From assembly GCA_002683575.1 (NCBI GenBank), contig NYTP01000126.1, forward strand, positions 1 to 38,028: DNA of 38,028 bases, in the 5' to 3' direction. Numbering within the stretch: position 1 is the first letter of the stretch; each line of letters begins with the position of its first letter. Of the stretch, positions 21,491 to 31,846 are shown in pieces. A program made the position numbers and the translations under genes. Below the pieces are notes generated by a model. It was not told the DNA's origin. It saw only the letters and a list, made by a program, of their open reading frames with translations, and ran no database searches. The DNA is from Bermanella sp. (GTDB lineage Bacteria > Pseudomonadota > Gammaproteobacteria > Pseudomonadales > Oceanobacteraceae).

Positions 21491-22033
21491 ATGAGCGAAC
21501 ACGAAGACGATCAGTTTGAAGAGTATTCAGGCCCAAGTAAATCCCAGGTTAAACGCGAAATGCATGCCCTACAAGAGCTCGGCAAACGTATTTGTGAACT
21601 ACCTAAAAAGCAATTAAAAACCCTACCACTCAGCGCAACGATGATAGAGGCCGTAGCGGAATGGGATCGTATTAAGAAGAACGAAGCCAAACGCAGGCAC
21701 CTTCAATACGTGGGCCGTGTTATGCGTTCGGAAGATATCGAAGCGGTGAAATTAGCCATCGATAAACAAGACCCCAGTAGCGAAGAGTACAACCGAGTCT
21801 TACACCAGCAAGAAAAATGGCGTGACCGTTTAATCACAGAAGGAAAAGACGCATTAAGTGAATTTTGTGAGCAATTCGAGGTCTCGGATATTCAGCATCT
21901 TCGCCAATTGATTCGTAATGCGGCCAAGGAGCATGAAGAGAAACTAGCCAATCCTGATGCGGCACAAGCTAAAATGGGGAAAAGTGCAGCGCGTAAGTTA
22001 TTCTTATTTATTAAGACTTTTTACCCAAGCTAA
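21491..22033 (+). CDS. darP: Ribosome biogenesis factor DarP (YjgA family)
   Basis: SKSQVKREMHALQELGKRICELP...; RRHLQYVGRVMRSEDIEAVKLAID; KLFLFIKTF. Confidence 0.94.
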   Translation: MSEHEDDQFEEYSGPSKSQVKREMHALQELGKRICELPKKQLKTLPLSATMIEAVAEWDRIKKNEAKRRHLQYVGRVMRSEDIEAVKLAIDKQDPSSEEYNRVLHQQEKWRDRLITEGKDALSEFCEQFEVSDIQHLRQLIRNAAKEHEEKLANPDAAQAKMGKSAARKLFLFIKTFYPS

Positions 22034-22064
22034 ACACCTAATTCAAACAACCGCCGCGGTTTAA

Positions 22065-22100
22065 ACAAAAAGCTTTCGTGTATTCACGTAAGCTTTTTGT
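22065..22100. terminator. Bidirectional terminator between convergent darP and nit
   Basis: ACAAAAAGCTT-T-CGTG / tatt / CACG-T-AAGCTTTTTGT, with one T:T mismatch; T-tracts on both strands. Confidence 0.8.
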
Positions 22101-22902
22101 GTTGCTGAATGGGCATGTTAGCTCGACATTGCTCAAGAAAATCAAAATCCAAATCTGCAAATATGACTTGTGGTTTTTCATTATCCCCTTGCGCAAGGAT
22201 CTCACCATTAGGTGCAACGATCATACTTTGCCCCCAGGTTTTGCGGCCATCCTCATGAACCCCCACCTGATTAGCCGCTAACACAAAGCTTTGTGTTTCA
22301 ATTGCCCTAGCACGTAATAATATTTCCCAATGCACCCGCCCTGTTTCATAAGTAAAAGCCGAAGGGACTGTAATCAATTCACAACCCTGCGACTGATACT
22401 GCTGGTACAGTTCTGGAAAACGTACGTCATAACAAACACTTAAACCAAGCTGATGCCCATCAACCATCACTGTTTTCGCATCATTACCTGCGATAAACGT
22501 ATCCGACTCTTTATAACGGCCTTTTTCATCCGCCACGTTAACATCAAATAAATGTATTTTATTGTATTGCGCCATTATTTCGCCGTCACGAGAACACACT
22601 AATGAAGCCGCTAATACTTTTTCAGATTGTTTGTTACTTTCATCTATTAAAGGAACTGAACCCGCTACAATATTAAGTTTAAATTGCTTAGCCCAACCCA
22701 AAACGGTATGAATGACATCTTCAGGTGTAAAACGATTGCACGCTAATTCGAATTGATTAGTCACCCCAAGACAAGCAAACATTTCAGGTAATACGACCAA
22801 GTCAGCATCCTTTTCTGATGCTTGTTTAAGTAATACCTCAGCTTGCATTAGGTTAGCATCAACATCTTTACCACTGGTCATTTGAATAACGGCACAACGC
22901 AT
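22084..22902 (-). CDS. Carbon-nitrogen (nitrilase superfamily) hydrolase
   Basis: Glu (VVLPEMFACLG), Lys (YNKIHLFDVNV) and Cys (GLSVCYDVRFPELYQ) of the nitrilase superfamily; next to yhdP and rng. Confidence 0.93.
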   Translation of the reverse strand: MRCAVIQMTSGKDVDANLMQAEVLLKQASEKDADLVVLPEMFACLGVTNQFELACNRFTPEDVIHTVLGWAKQFKLNIVAGSVPLIDESNKQSEKVLAASLVCSRDGEIMAQYNKIHLFDVNVADEKGRYKESDTFIAGNDAKTVMVDGHQLGLSVCYDVRFPELYQQYQSQGCELITVPSAFTYETGRVHWEILLRARAIETQSFVLAANQVGVHEDGRKTWGQSMIVAPNGEILAQGDNEKPQVIFADLDFDFLEQCRANMPIQQHKKLT

Positions 22903-25900
22903 TACTCTTTTTCTCCTAACCCAAAAAAATCTTTCATTCGATACCAGAAGCCTTGGTCTTGCTTACCTTCAATATCATTATCAAATCGTTTCATTAACTT
23001 TAAATTTGGCTCATCCCAAGTACCATCTAATTTATAAGTAGCACTGGTGTATTTTTCAATTTGATCACCAACTAGCTGTTCACCAACAAACAATGATGCC
23101 GCCACAGGTGGTGCAAATCCTGCTAGGATAGCTACAAAAGGAAGTGTACTGGTAATAGGAAAAGTCACAGAGAGTTCTTGCTTAAGGGCTTTTGTATTTA
23201 AATTAACCGTTCCGCTAGCCGAAAATTTAGCTGAAGGCCCTTTAATATCTAATGTGTCTACAATCGTCATAACACCATCATTGACATTGACCTTTCCAGA
23301 GACGGAGTCAAAGTGTAAACCGCTTTGGTATACATCTGAAAAGTCTAAACGTAGGCGCCTTCCAATTGCTGAAAAATTCAAAATGCCAAATGCACTCAAC
23401 GCGCCGGTATCTCCAGCCTCTAAGAAACGACCATCTCGTAATGAAACACTGGCTTGCCCATTTAACAAATGGGATTGAATAGCTGCTGGGCTAGCCTGCC
23501 ATTTAAAATCTAGATTTACTTTTGCATTCTTGGCCTCGATGACAGGCTTACTGCGCCACGCTTTCTGGATACCACCTACGTCATTACTGGCTAACTTAAG
23601 TTGTAAAGATGTTGTTTGTAATTGCGTTTCATCCACCGATTTCACCCAACTCACCTGACCTTTTACAGCCAGTTTTTTAATAGTGCCGTCGATTTCTGTA
23701 ATCGATAATGTATCCCCTTTACTACGCACTTTTCCTTGCCAAGAACCGTAGTTTATTGGGCCAAGAAAAATCTCATCAACTTCTAAGTCCAGATCGGTAA
23801 ACATGCTTGGAAAAACATTGACTAACGGATCGACTTCTTTAGCTGCTTTATCATCCGATTCATTAAGTGCAGGCCAGTGAATATAATCTAGATCTAATGC
23901 AATAGGTTCACCTTCAGACCACGTCACCAAACCCTTTGCGATAGGCGCCTGAATATTTATATCCCAAGCGTTACCTCGGGGACTTACTTGTGTGGATACT
24001 TGCTCAAATTCATAATCATCGTAAACAACTAAATCAGAACTGATATCCACTTTACGCACAAGTGAACTTGATTCACGGCTTACCTGGGTATCATTGTGGT
24101 TAGCTGTGTTCGGTTGAAGACTCTGGAATAAATTCAACCATTCATTCGCGTTAATTTGGCTAACATGTCCAAGTACTTCAATGCCCTTGGTATTGGGTAT
24201 GTATGCTTCGGTTGACCCTAAATAAATTTGCCCTGACTGAACACCACCTTGCTTTAAATGCAGCGCCAAGTTCAAATTGTCAGAGTATGACAATTTGATT
24301 TTTTGCCCATCATCAAGGGCCATTTTCATTTTAAAAGGTTGAGCTGAGTTTGCCTGCTTAGCGAACGGCTCAGGGAGTGCAACATCAATACCTTTTAAAT
24401 CACTACTGATTTCTAAACCTGTAAAGCCGTTTTTTTCTCCACTAATTTTAAAGTATCCTGATACAAGCGCATTGCCGGTAATAGGCTCAAGTAGCGGTAA
24501 ATTCAGCCATTGCTTTAAACGAGTCGTTTCTAAATTACCTTTAAAAGCAATGTCCGACGAAAATCCAACCTCGTGTACTACGGAGTCAATATTCACGATA
24601 AGTGGTTGCTGCCAAAGATTAGATTGTATTGCAGATGCACTTAGCCCTTCACTTGTGCGGTATCGAATTGAACCATGAGTCTGGTCAAAACTTAAACCAA
24701 TATCGGCTAAATTCAAACTAGCTTGCGTCAAGCGTGTATTGATATCGGCGCCAATTGAATTACCACCCCCATTCAACGGTATAGACAAGCCTAATTGAGT
24801 AACATGTTTACCAGTCATACTCCATGGATCCATCACATTATTCACCACCGCTTGAAGGGGCGTATGCTGAAAATAGCTAAATCCTTCTGATGCTAATCCA
24901 TCCACATTAGCCTTAACCCAAAGCGTATTACTATCTATACCATCATAAATAATCTGTGTACTAGACACGTCACCACCAAGGCTTAAAGCCTGATTTATAT
25001 TGGCATAAACACGATCATTTTTAACAAATAAGTTTCCGTTAATATCAGATACGACAGGCCATTGTGGTAAATATTGAAGGGCGGCCTTAGATAAATTTAA
25101 TTGCAATTCAGACTGACTAGCACTGTTTTTATCAAGACCTGTAAATAAATAATATTGCCCACTATTAGCCTTACCCGCTAATAAAGACTGATCTAGCCAG
25201 TCCCTCAAATCCTCTGACACAATTTTAGGCACAAGAGCATGATGTACTGCCACATCAGCGTTAGTGAGTGATAAATTGAGTTCAAGCTTGTCCTCAAGAG
25301 ACGTTTTATCAAATAGCCAAACCTTAAAGCCGCCCATAATGTTTTCAACATTGGCCATTTCAAGGGATAGGCCATCCCCAACTAAGCGAACGCCTTCATC
25401 GGTAATAAACCAATCCACTTGCCCTTTTGCGTTAGGGAAATAAAACGGTGACTCATAAATGTCAGGAAAATTAATCGTTACCTGTGGGCCATCAAACTGC
25501 ACACGGCCGTTTTTTTCATTTGCCGCAATGACACCATTAATATTGGTAAGGCTAGGAATACCGCCACTTGCTTGGGTAGATACATTTTTGATTTCACCAG
25601 CGACTGTAAACGACGTTTGACCATCTGCTTTGTTTTGCATGATGATATTCATGTCTTCAACAGAACCAATAGGCGCTAATTCGGTTAAAAGCGGTTTCAA
25701 TTCTGTTGGTATCAGGTTCACCTTGGAAAGGAACTCATGTAAGTAACTGACATCCATGGACTTAAGGTAGGTCTGCCAACGACTGCCTTGCATGGTTTTT
25801 GATATACCTACCGCAAGATCATTAAATTCCCATGTTTTATTTTTTAACTTGAAGTTGCTATCTTCTAGCCAAAACCGCCAATCATCGACTGATTTTTGTT

Positions 25901-26783
25901 TTGCCCAAATTGTCGCATTCACTGCATCAATTTTTCGCCCATCGTTGACGTACACACTTGGGCTGGCGACAGACAACTTACTGTAATTTAATAACCTATC
26001 TTTAAATTCAAAACGTAATTGTGCGGATGCCGAAAACGATTTAAACAGCGATACATCAAATATCTCATTAAACCAATAATCCACATCTAAATCTGGTAGA
26101 TCCAATGCCCCTCTCGCATAAAATGTATCCAATTTAAAGGGGCTGCCTTGGCTGTAAAGCCTAAGACCGGCATTGACTTTATTTTCATTACCGTATGATA
26201 CATTACCGGTTATTAACCGGTTAAAACCATCACCCGTCATCACCAGATGATCTAGTTGCAAAATTTTGGTTTCATTTTCACGGATGTTTTCCACTGTCAC
26301 ATTATTTAGCTCAACTTGCTGTTGTAGCAATAGACTTTCAATAAGCTGTTTAATGAGCTTGATGTCATCGTCTTCAATGGGCTGTTTCGGTTTTTTATTG
26401 TCGCCATCTACGCGCACATATAAGCCGGAAAGCCTGACACTTTTAAATACAGGGGTAAGATTAAACAATGAAGAACGGGGATCTAAAACCGCATCAATGG
26501 CGGCTATGGATACCTTAGGTTGATCAGGGTAGTCATCGGTATGAAGCGTGACACCCTCAATATGAACCGAAGGCGTGAGAATATCCATGCCACCACTGAG
26601 CTGACGAATGCTGACATCACCGTCCAGTTGCTGGCCAAGATAGGTTTCTAACGAAGCACGATATTGACCAATATACGGAAAGATCTGCTGCCCTATGGCA
26701 CTGTACAAGGCCAGCACCATGAAAGTTGCAACAAACAATAAATTAAATGCGGTCAATCCTTGCTTTAATGTGTTTTTCTTCAT
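22902..26783 (-). CDS. yhdP: YhdP family AsmA-like phospholipid transport protein
   Basis: 1293-aa N-terminally anchored protein with AsmA-like C-terminus (GRFLEAGDTGALSAFGILNFSAIGRRLRLDFSDVYQSGLHFDSVSGKV); follows rng. Confidence 0.93.
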   Translation of the reverse strand: MKKNTLKQGLTAFNLLFVATFMVLALYSAIGQQIFPYIGQYRASLETYLGQQLDGDVSIRQLSGGMDILTPSVHIEGVTLHTDDYPDQPKVSIAAIDAVLDPRSSLFNLTPVFKSVRLSGLYVRVDGDNKKPKQPIEDDDIKLIKQLIESLLLQQQVELNNVTVENIRENETKILQLDHLVMTGDGFNRLITGNVSYGNENKVNAGLRLYSQGSPFKLDTFYARGALDLPDLDVDYWFNEIFDVSLFKSFSASAQLRFEFKDRLLNYSKLSVASPSVYVNDGRKIDAVNATIWAKQKSVDDWRFWLEDSNFKLKNKTWEFNDLAVGISKTMQGSRWQTYLKSMDVSYLHEFLSKVNLIPTELKPLLTELAPIGSVEDMNIIMQNKADGQTSFTVAGEIKNVSTQASGGIPSLTNINGVIAANEKNGRVQFDGPQVTINFPDIYESPFYFPNAKGQVDWFITDEGVRLVGDGLSLEMANVENIMGGFKVWLFDKTSLEDKLELNLSLTNADVAVHHALVPKIVSEDLRDWLDQSLLAGKANSGQYYLFTGLDKNSASQSELQLNLSKAALQYLPQWPVVSDINGNLFVKNDRVYANINQALSLGGDVSSTQIIYDGIDSNTLWVKANVDGLASEGFSYFQHTPLQAVVNNVMDPWSMTGKHVTQLGLSIPLNGGGNSIGADINTRLTQASLNLADIGLSFDQTHGSIRYRTSEGLSASAIQSNLWQQPLIVNIDSVVHEVGFSSDIAFKGNLETTRLKQWLNLPLLEPITGNALVSGYFKISGEKNGFTGLEISSDLKGIDVALPEPFAKQANSAQPFKMKMALDDGQKIKLSYSDNLNLALHLKQGGVQSGQIYLGSTEAYIPNTKGIEVLGHVSQINANEWLNLFQSLQPNTANHNDTQVSRESSSLVRKVDISSDLVVYDDYEFEQVSTQVSPRGNAWDINIQAPIAKGLVTWSEGEPIALDLDYIHWPALNESDDKAAKEVDPLVNVFPSMFTDLDLEVDEIFLGPINYGSWQGKVRSKGDTLSITEIDGTIKKLAVKGQVSWVKSVDETQLQTTSLQLKLASNDVGGIQKAWRSKPVIEAKNAKVNLDFKWQASPAAIQSHLLNGQASVSLRDGRFLEAGDTGALSAFGILNFSAIGRRLRLDFSDVYQSGLHFDSVSGKVNVNDGVMTIVDTLDIKGPSAKFSASGTVNLNTKALKQELSVTFPITSTLPFVAILAGFAPPVAASLFVGEQLVGDQIEKYTSATYKLDGTWDEPNLKLMKRFDNDIEGKQDQGFWYRMKDFFGLGEKE

Positions 26784-26789
26784 GTGAGA

Positions 26790-28265
26790 TTATTGCAGGA
26801 TCAAGTCGTATTGCTCTTGGCTGTACATAGGATCTACTTGTAATTTAATCGTTTTGTTTATGAAGTTTTCTAAGTCAGCAACACTTTGACTTTCTTCATC
26901 AAGCAATAAATCAATCACATTTTGCGACGCTAGAACCAAATAAGCCGATGCGTCATAAGCACGCGCCTCTCTTAGCAGCTCACGGAAGATTTCATAACAT
27001 ACTGTTTCAGCGGTTTTAATATCACCACGCCCATCACAATGAGGGCACGGCTCACATAACATTTGCCCAAGGCTTTCTCGGGTACGTTTACGGGTCATTT
27101 CCACTAACCCTAACTCGGATACTTGAGAAATCTTGGTTTTAGCGTGGTCTTTTTCCAATACCTTTTCCAGCATACGCAGCACTTGTCGCTGGTGTTCTGG
27201 GTCTTCCATATCAATAAAATCGAGGATAATAATGCCACCTAGATTACGTAAACGTAATTGACGACCAATCACAGTTGCCGCCTCTAAGTTGGTTTTAAAA
27301 ATTGTTTCTTCTAAATTACGATGGCCCACAAATCCACCCGTATTCACATCAACTGTGGTCATGGCCTCGGTTTGATCAATGATAAGGTAGCCACCGGATT
27401 TCAGCTGTACCTTACGCTCCAGGGCTTTTTGGATTTCATCCTCAACGCCATAAAGATCAAAAATAGGCCGCTCACCAGGGTAGTATTCCAGTTTATCGGT
27501 CACCTCTGGAACAAACGAGTGTGAAAACTCTTGTGCTTTTTGAAAGTTTTCACGTGAATCGATCAATACCTTATGGATTTCTGGGCGAATAAAATCCCTA
27601 AAAGTACGAAGGTGTAGCGGTAGTTCCTCATAGATCATACCGGGGGCTTTCACCGTAGTGATTCGCTCTTGGACCTTATTCCATACCCGTTGTAAGTAGC
27701 GAGTATCGAGTAATATTTCCTCTTCACCTGCGCCTTCAGCAGCTGTACGTAAAATAAAACCACATTGATCATTGAGACCTTCGGCCTCCATGCAAGACTG
27801 AACCAGAGCGCGCAAACGTTCACGCTCACCCTCGTCTTCAATTCTCTGACTGATGCCAACATGTTGAGTGTGCGGCATAAAAACAAGGTAACGCGAGGGA
27901 ATCGATAAATGTGTGGTTAAGCGGGCACCCTTGGTGCCAATAGGATCTTTAGTGACTTGTACCACTAAATCTTGGCCTTCATGTAGCAAGCTGGTAATCG
28001 CATCAGGCTGACGGCGAGCCGCATCACTATCTTTTACAGGCCCCTGCACATCAGCCGCATGAATAAACGCAGCACGTTCAAGGCCTACTTCAACAAACGC
28101 TGCCTGCATACCAGGCAGTACACGCACGACCTTACCGATATAAATATTACCAACAATGCCTCTGCGATTGCTGCGCTCAATATTCACTTCTTGCAGCACG
28201 CCGTTTTCCACAAGCCCCATACGGGTTTCTGTGGGTGTCACATTTAATAAGATTTCCGTATTCAT
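26790..28265 (-). CDS. rng: Ribonuclease G
   Basis: MNTEILLNVTPTETRMGLVENGVLQEVNIERSNRRGIVGNIYIGKVVRVLPGMQAAFVEVG (S1); IIILDFIDMEDPEHQRQVL; CEPCPHCDGRG. The ORF extends to 28298. Confidence 0.96.
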   Translation of the reverse strand: MNTEILLNVTPTETRMGLVENGVLQEVNIERSNRRGIVGNIYIGKVVRVLPGMQAAFVEVGLERAAFIHAADVQGPVKDSDAARRQPDAITSLLHEGQDLVVQVTKDPIGTKGARLTTHLSIPSRYLVFMPHTQHVGISQRIEDEGERERLRALVQSCMEAEGLNDQCGFILRTAAEGAGEEEILLDTRYLQRVWNKVQERITTVKAPGMIYEELPLHLRTFRDFIRPEIHKVLIDSRENFQKAQEFSHSFVPEVTDKLEYYPGERPIFDLYGVEDEIQKALERKVQLKSGGYLIIDQTEAMTTVDVNTGGFVGHRNLEETIFKTNLEAATVIGRQLRLRNLGGIIILDFIDMEDPEHQRQVLRMLEKVLEKDHAKTKISQVSELGLVEMTRKRTRESLGQMLCEPCPHCDGRGDIKTAETVCYEIFRELLREARAYDASAYLVLASQNVIDLLLDEESQSVADLENFINKTIKLQVDPMYSQEQYDLILQ

Positions 28266-28322
28266 GATTAGACTGCTGTTAAGGGTCGAAATCGACACGT
28301 TAAATTGAAAGCGTTGTGGCCG

Positions 28323-28907
28323 TTAATCCTGCCAAATAGGCACATTATAGTGCTGTAATAACTGAGCGGTTTCCATCAAGGGCAAGCCAACTACGTTGCT
28401 ATAGCTGCCCACAATACCGGCGACAAACACCGCCGCTTTACCTTGAATGCCATACGCGCCGGCCTTATCCATGGGCTCACCCGTGGCGACATAATCTTCA
28501 ATCTGAGTTGGCGCAAGTGGGTTAAACTGCACCTCGGTACTCACCACCTGGCTCATTAACTCAGGCTCGCCTAGCTTATTCGTGCAAATCGCAATGGCCG
28601 TTAATACATGATGACTGCGCCCAGACAATCGTGACAACATGGCACATGCATCTGCCTTAGTGTTTGGTTTGCTTAAAATCTCACCGTCCAATACCACGCA
28701 GGTATCAGAACCCAACACAGGCAAGCTGGATTGTTGCGCCCCTTGTTGCGCTTTTTCGCGTGCTAGTCGCTCGACATAGGCCTCTGGTGATTCATCGAGC
28801 AAAGGGGTTTCATCAATATCTTGTGGCTCACTTATAAAGCTGACACCAATCTGCTCTAGCAGTTCACGGCGTCGAGGGGAGGCAGAGGCTAATAATAAAT
28901 CTGCCAT
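28323..28907 (-). CDS. maf: Maf family nucleotide pyrophosphatase
   Basis: LLLASASPRRRELLEQIG; VLGSDTCVVLDGEILSKP; GEPMDKAGAYGIQGKAAVFVAGIVGSYSNVVGLPL. Confidence 0.95.
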   Translation of the reverse strand: MADLLLASASPRRRELLEQIGVSFISEPQDIDETPLLDESPEAYVERLAREKAQQGAQQSSLPVLGSDTCVVLDGEILSKPNTKADACAMLSRLSGRSHHVLTAIAICTNKLGEPELMSQVVSTEVQFNPLAPTQIEDYVATGEPMDKAGAYGIQGKAAVFVAGIVGSYSNVVGLPLMETAQLLQHYNVPIWQD

Positions 28908-28908
28908 G

Positions 28909-29379
28909 TTAGCCCCTAAAATATTGGCGCACCGCCAATAGTAAGTTGTACCAAAGAGGCCAGATCAACGCACTGCCTACAGAAGGCCAAAGCAATGCGG
29001 TTTTACCTTGACCAATGACAATAGACTCACTCCAGAAACGCACTAACAAAAACAGTCCAATTAAAATAAACACCAAAAAGCTCTGCTGCAAAGGGTTGTA
29101 TAAGCGCATGCGCGAATGCAGCAATAAAACCAAGTACGCCATGATGCTCATGGCTAAAGCATTAAGGCCTAGCAACGAACCATGCAGTACATCTAACAAT
29201 AGCCCCATAAACAAGGCTAAAAAAATACCGGCTTTTGTTGGGCTCATCAGTACCCAAAAAATCACCGTCATGGCCACCCATTCAGGGCGAATGTAATCGA
29301 TCAACCTTGGCATAGGGAAAGCGGCCAAAACTAAAGCAAAAAAGAAGGTGGGTAAGATGACCGAATATGCGCGAATCAT
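28909..29379 (-). CDS. mreD: Rod shape-determining protein MreD
   Basis: Hydrophobic multi-TM protein between mreC and maf; ATGA overlap with the mreC stop. Confidence 0.9.
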   Translation of the reverse strand: MIRAYSVILPTFFFALVLAAFPMPRLIDYIRPEWVAMTVIFWVLMSPTKAGIFLALFMGLLLDVLHGSLLGLNALAMSIMAYLVLLLHSRMRLYNPLQQSFLVFILIGLFLLVRFWSESIVIGQGKTALLWPSVGSALIWPLWYNLLLAVRQYFRG

Positions 29380-30239
29380 GGCTGCACCTCCGCTTGAATT
29401 TGAGGTTCAGGTAACTGGCTATCTTTAGAAAAAACCAATAAAACATAACGAGAACGGTCAAGCTGGGCAGAGGGTTTTGCCGAGACAATCGCAAATGGCT
29501 CACCTGGGTCGTGTTCGACCTTAGTAATCGTGCCTACAGGGTAACCACGAGGATAACGGGAGCCCAAACCAGAGCTCACCAAAAGGTCCCCTTCTTTGAT
29601 ATCTGCCGTATCCGGCACATATATCAGCGCCAATTCATCTAATCGACCAGCCCCCACTGCAATAGCACGAATACCGTTACGATTTACCAGTACCGGAATC
29701 GCATGGTTACTATCCGCCAGCAATAGAACCCGACTGGTATACGGCAATACTTCTATCACCTGCCCCATTAAACCCTGGGCATCCAAAATAGGCTGACCGA
29801 CAAAAACACCGTGTTTTTCACCTTTATTAATGATGATGTGATGGGTATAGGGGTCCGGGTCCACACCAATTAATTCAGCTACCTGGACTTTATCATCGAG
29901 TAATTCAGAGGCGTTCAGCAGTTCACGTAAACGATTATTTTCAGCTCGCATGGAAACCATTTGCTGAACTTTTTGCTTTAAAACGAGGGATTCATTACGA
30001 AGGCGATCATTTTCTTCTTGAAGACTGGCTCGACTGAAAGCGGACTTTTCAGCCCAAACACCTAATTGACCTGGAATGCCAGACACCCATTGTACGGGCG
30101 TAATGAAATACCCCAGTAAACTGCGCACATGCTGAACAGGTTCTAAGTATTTATCGGCCGACATGAGCGCAATACAAATAAGCGCTGCCATAAGCATGCG
30201 AGCATTGATGGCTTGGCCAGAACTGAAAATACCTTTAAT
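29376..30239 (-). CDS. mreC: Rod shape-determining protein MreC, with a predicted ATT start codon
   Basis: TM plus coiled coil (EENDRLRNESLVLKQKVQQMVSMRAENNRLRELLNASE) and MreC beta domain. The track ORF starts at ATG 30197, but the conserved N-terminus (KGIFSSGQAINAR..) continues upstream in frame to ATT at 30239, preceded by SD TAAGGAG. Confidence 0.85.
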   Translation of the reverse strand: MKGIFSSGQAINARMLMAALICIALMSADKYLEPVQHVRSLLGYFITPVQWVSGIPGQLGVWAEKSAFSRASLQEENDRLRNESLVLKQKVQQMVSMRAENNRLRELLNASELLDDKVQVAELIGVDPDPYTHHIIINKGEKHGVFVGQPILDAQGLMGQVIEVLPYTSRVLLLADSNHAIPVLVNRNGIRAIAVGAGRLDELALIYVPDTADIKEGDLLVSSGLGSRYPRGYPVGTITKVEHDPGEPFAIVSAKPSAQLDRSRYVLLVFSKDSQLPEPQIQAEVQP

Positions 30240-30245
30240 GGTGTG

Positions 30246-30252
30246 CTCCTTA
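30246..30252 (-). promoter_or_regulatory. Shine-Dalgarno sequence for mreC
   Basis: TAAGGAG on the minus strand, 6 nt before the predicted ATT start. Confidence 0.8.
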
Positions 30253-30297
30253 AGACTTCTTTAATGGTTAGAAATCGTCTCATCGAGCTGTACGTAC

Positions 30298-30329
30298 AAA
30301 ATGCGTAACCCTCGCGGATTACGCATTTT
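30298..30329 (-). terminator. Hairpin / possible attenuator in the mreB-mreC intergenic region
   Basis: Perfect 11-bp inverted repeat AAAATGCGTAA / TTACGCATTTT with a 10-nt loop, between the mreB stop and mreC SD; short T-run (TTTTGT). Confidence 0.6.
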
Positions 30330-30367
30330 CGACAGGATTTGACCGACAACTGGCGCCAACAACGAAA

Positions 30368-31538
<1,171 letters not shown>

Positions 31539-31552
31539 GCAGAGAAAATACC

Positions 31553-31840
31553 ATGGCGCTTGATCGTTCAGATGTCACCAATATTGCGGATTTAGCCCGC
31601 TTAGCCATCGCCGAAGACAATATCGGCCAGTACCAAGAAGAACTGAGCAGCATTCTGGCGCTCGTGGAGCAAATGAATGCCGTCAATACTGACGATGTTC
31701 AGCCTCTTGCTCATCCAGCCGATGCGGTTCAGCGCTTACGTGCCGACGTTGTTAGCGAAGAAAACCAACGCGAGAAATATATGGCCAACGCACCTGCGCA
31801 AGAAAACGGCCTATTTTTAGTACCTAAAGTTGTAGAGTAA
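31553..31840 (+). CDS. gatC: Asp-tRNA(Asn)/Glu-tRNA(Gln) amidotransferase subunit C
   Basis: MALDRSDVTNIADLARLAI...NTDDVQPLAHPADAVQRLRAD; upstream of gatA and gatB. The ORF extends to 31490. Confidence 0.95.
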   Translation: MALDRSDVTNIADLARLAIAEDNIGQYQEELSSILALVEQMNAVNTDDVQPLAHPADAVQRLRADVVSEENQREKYMANAPAQENGLFLVPKVVE

Positions 31841-31846
31841 TTGATC

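Noticed and set aside
30143-30349. 68-aa minus-strand ORF overlapping the mreB-mreC intergenic region
   Set aside because: Out of frame with mreC; covers the hairpin and SD region, and the in-frame ATT extension of mreC explains this region better.
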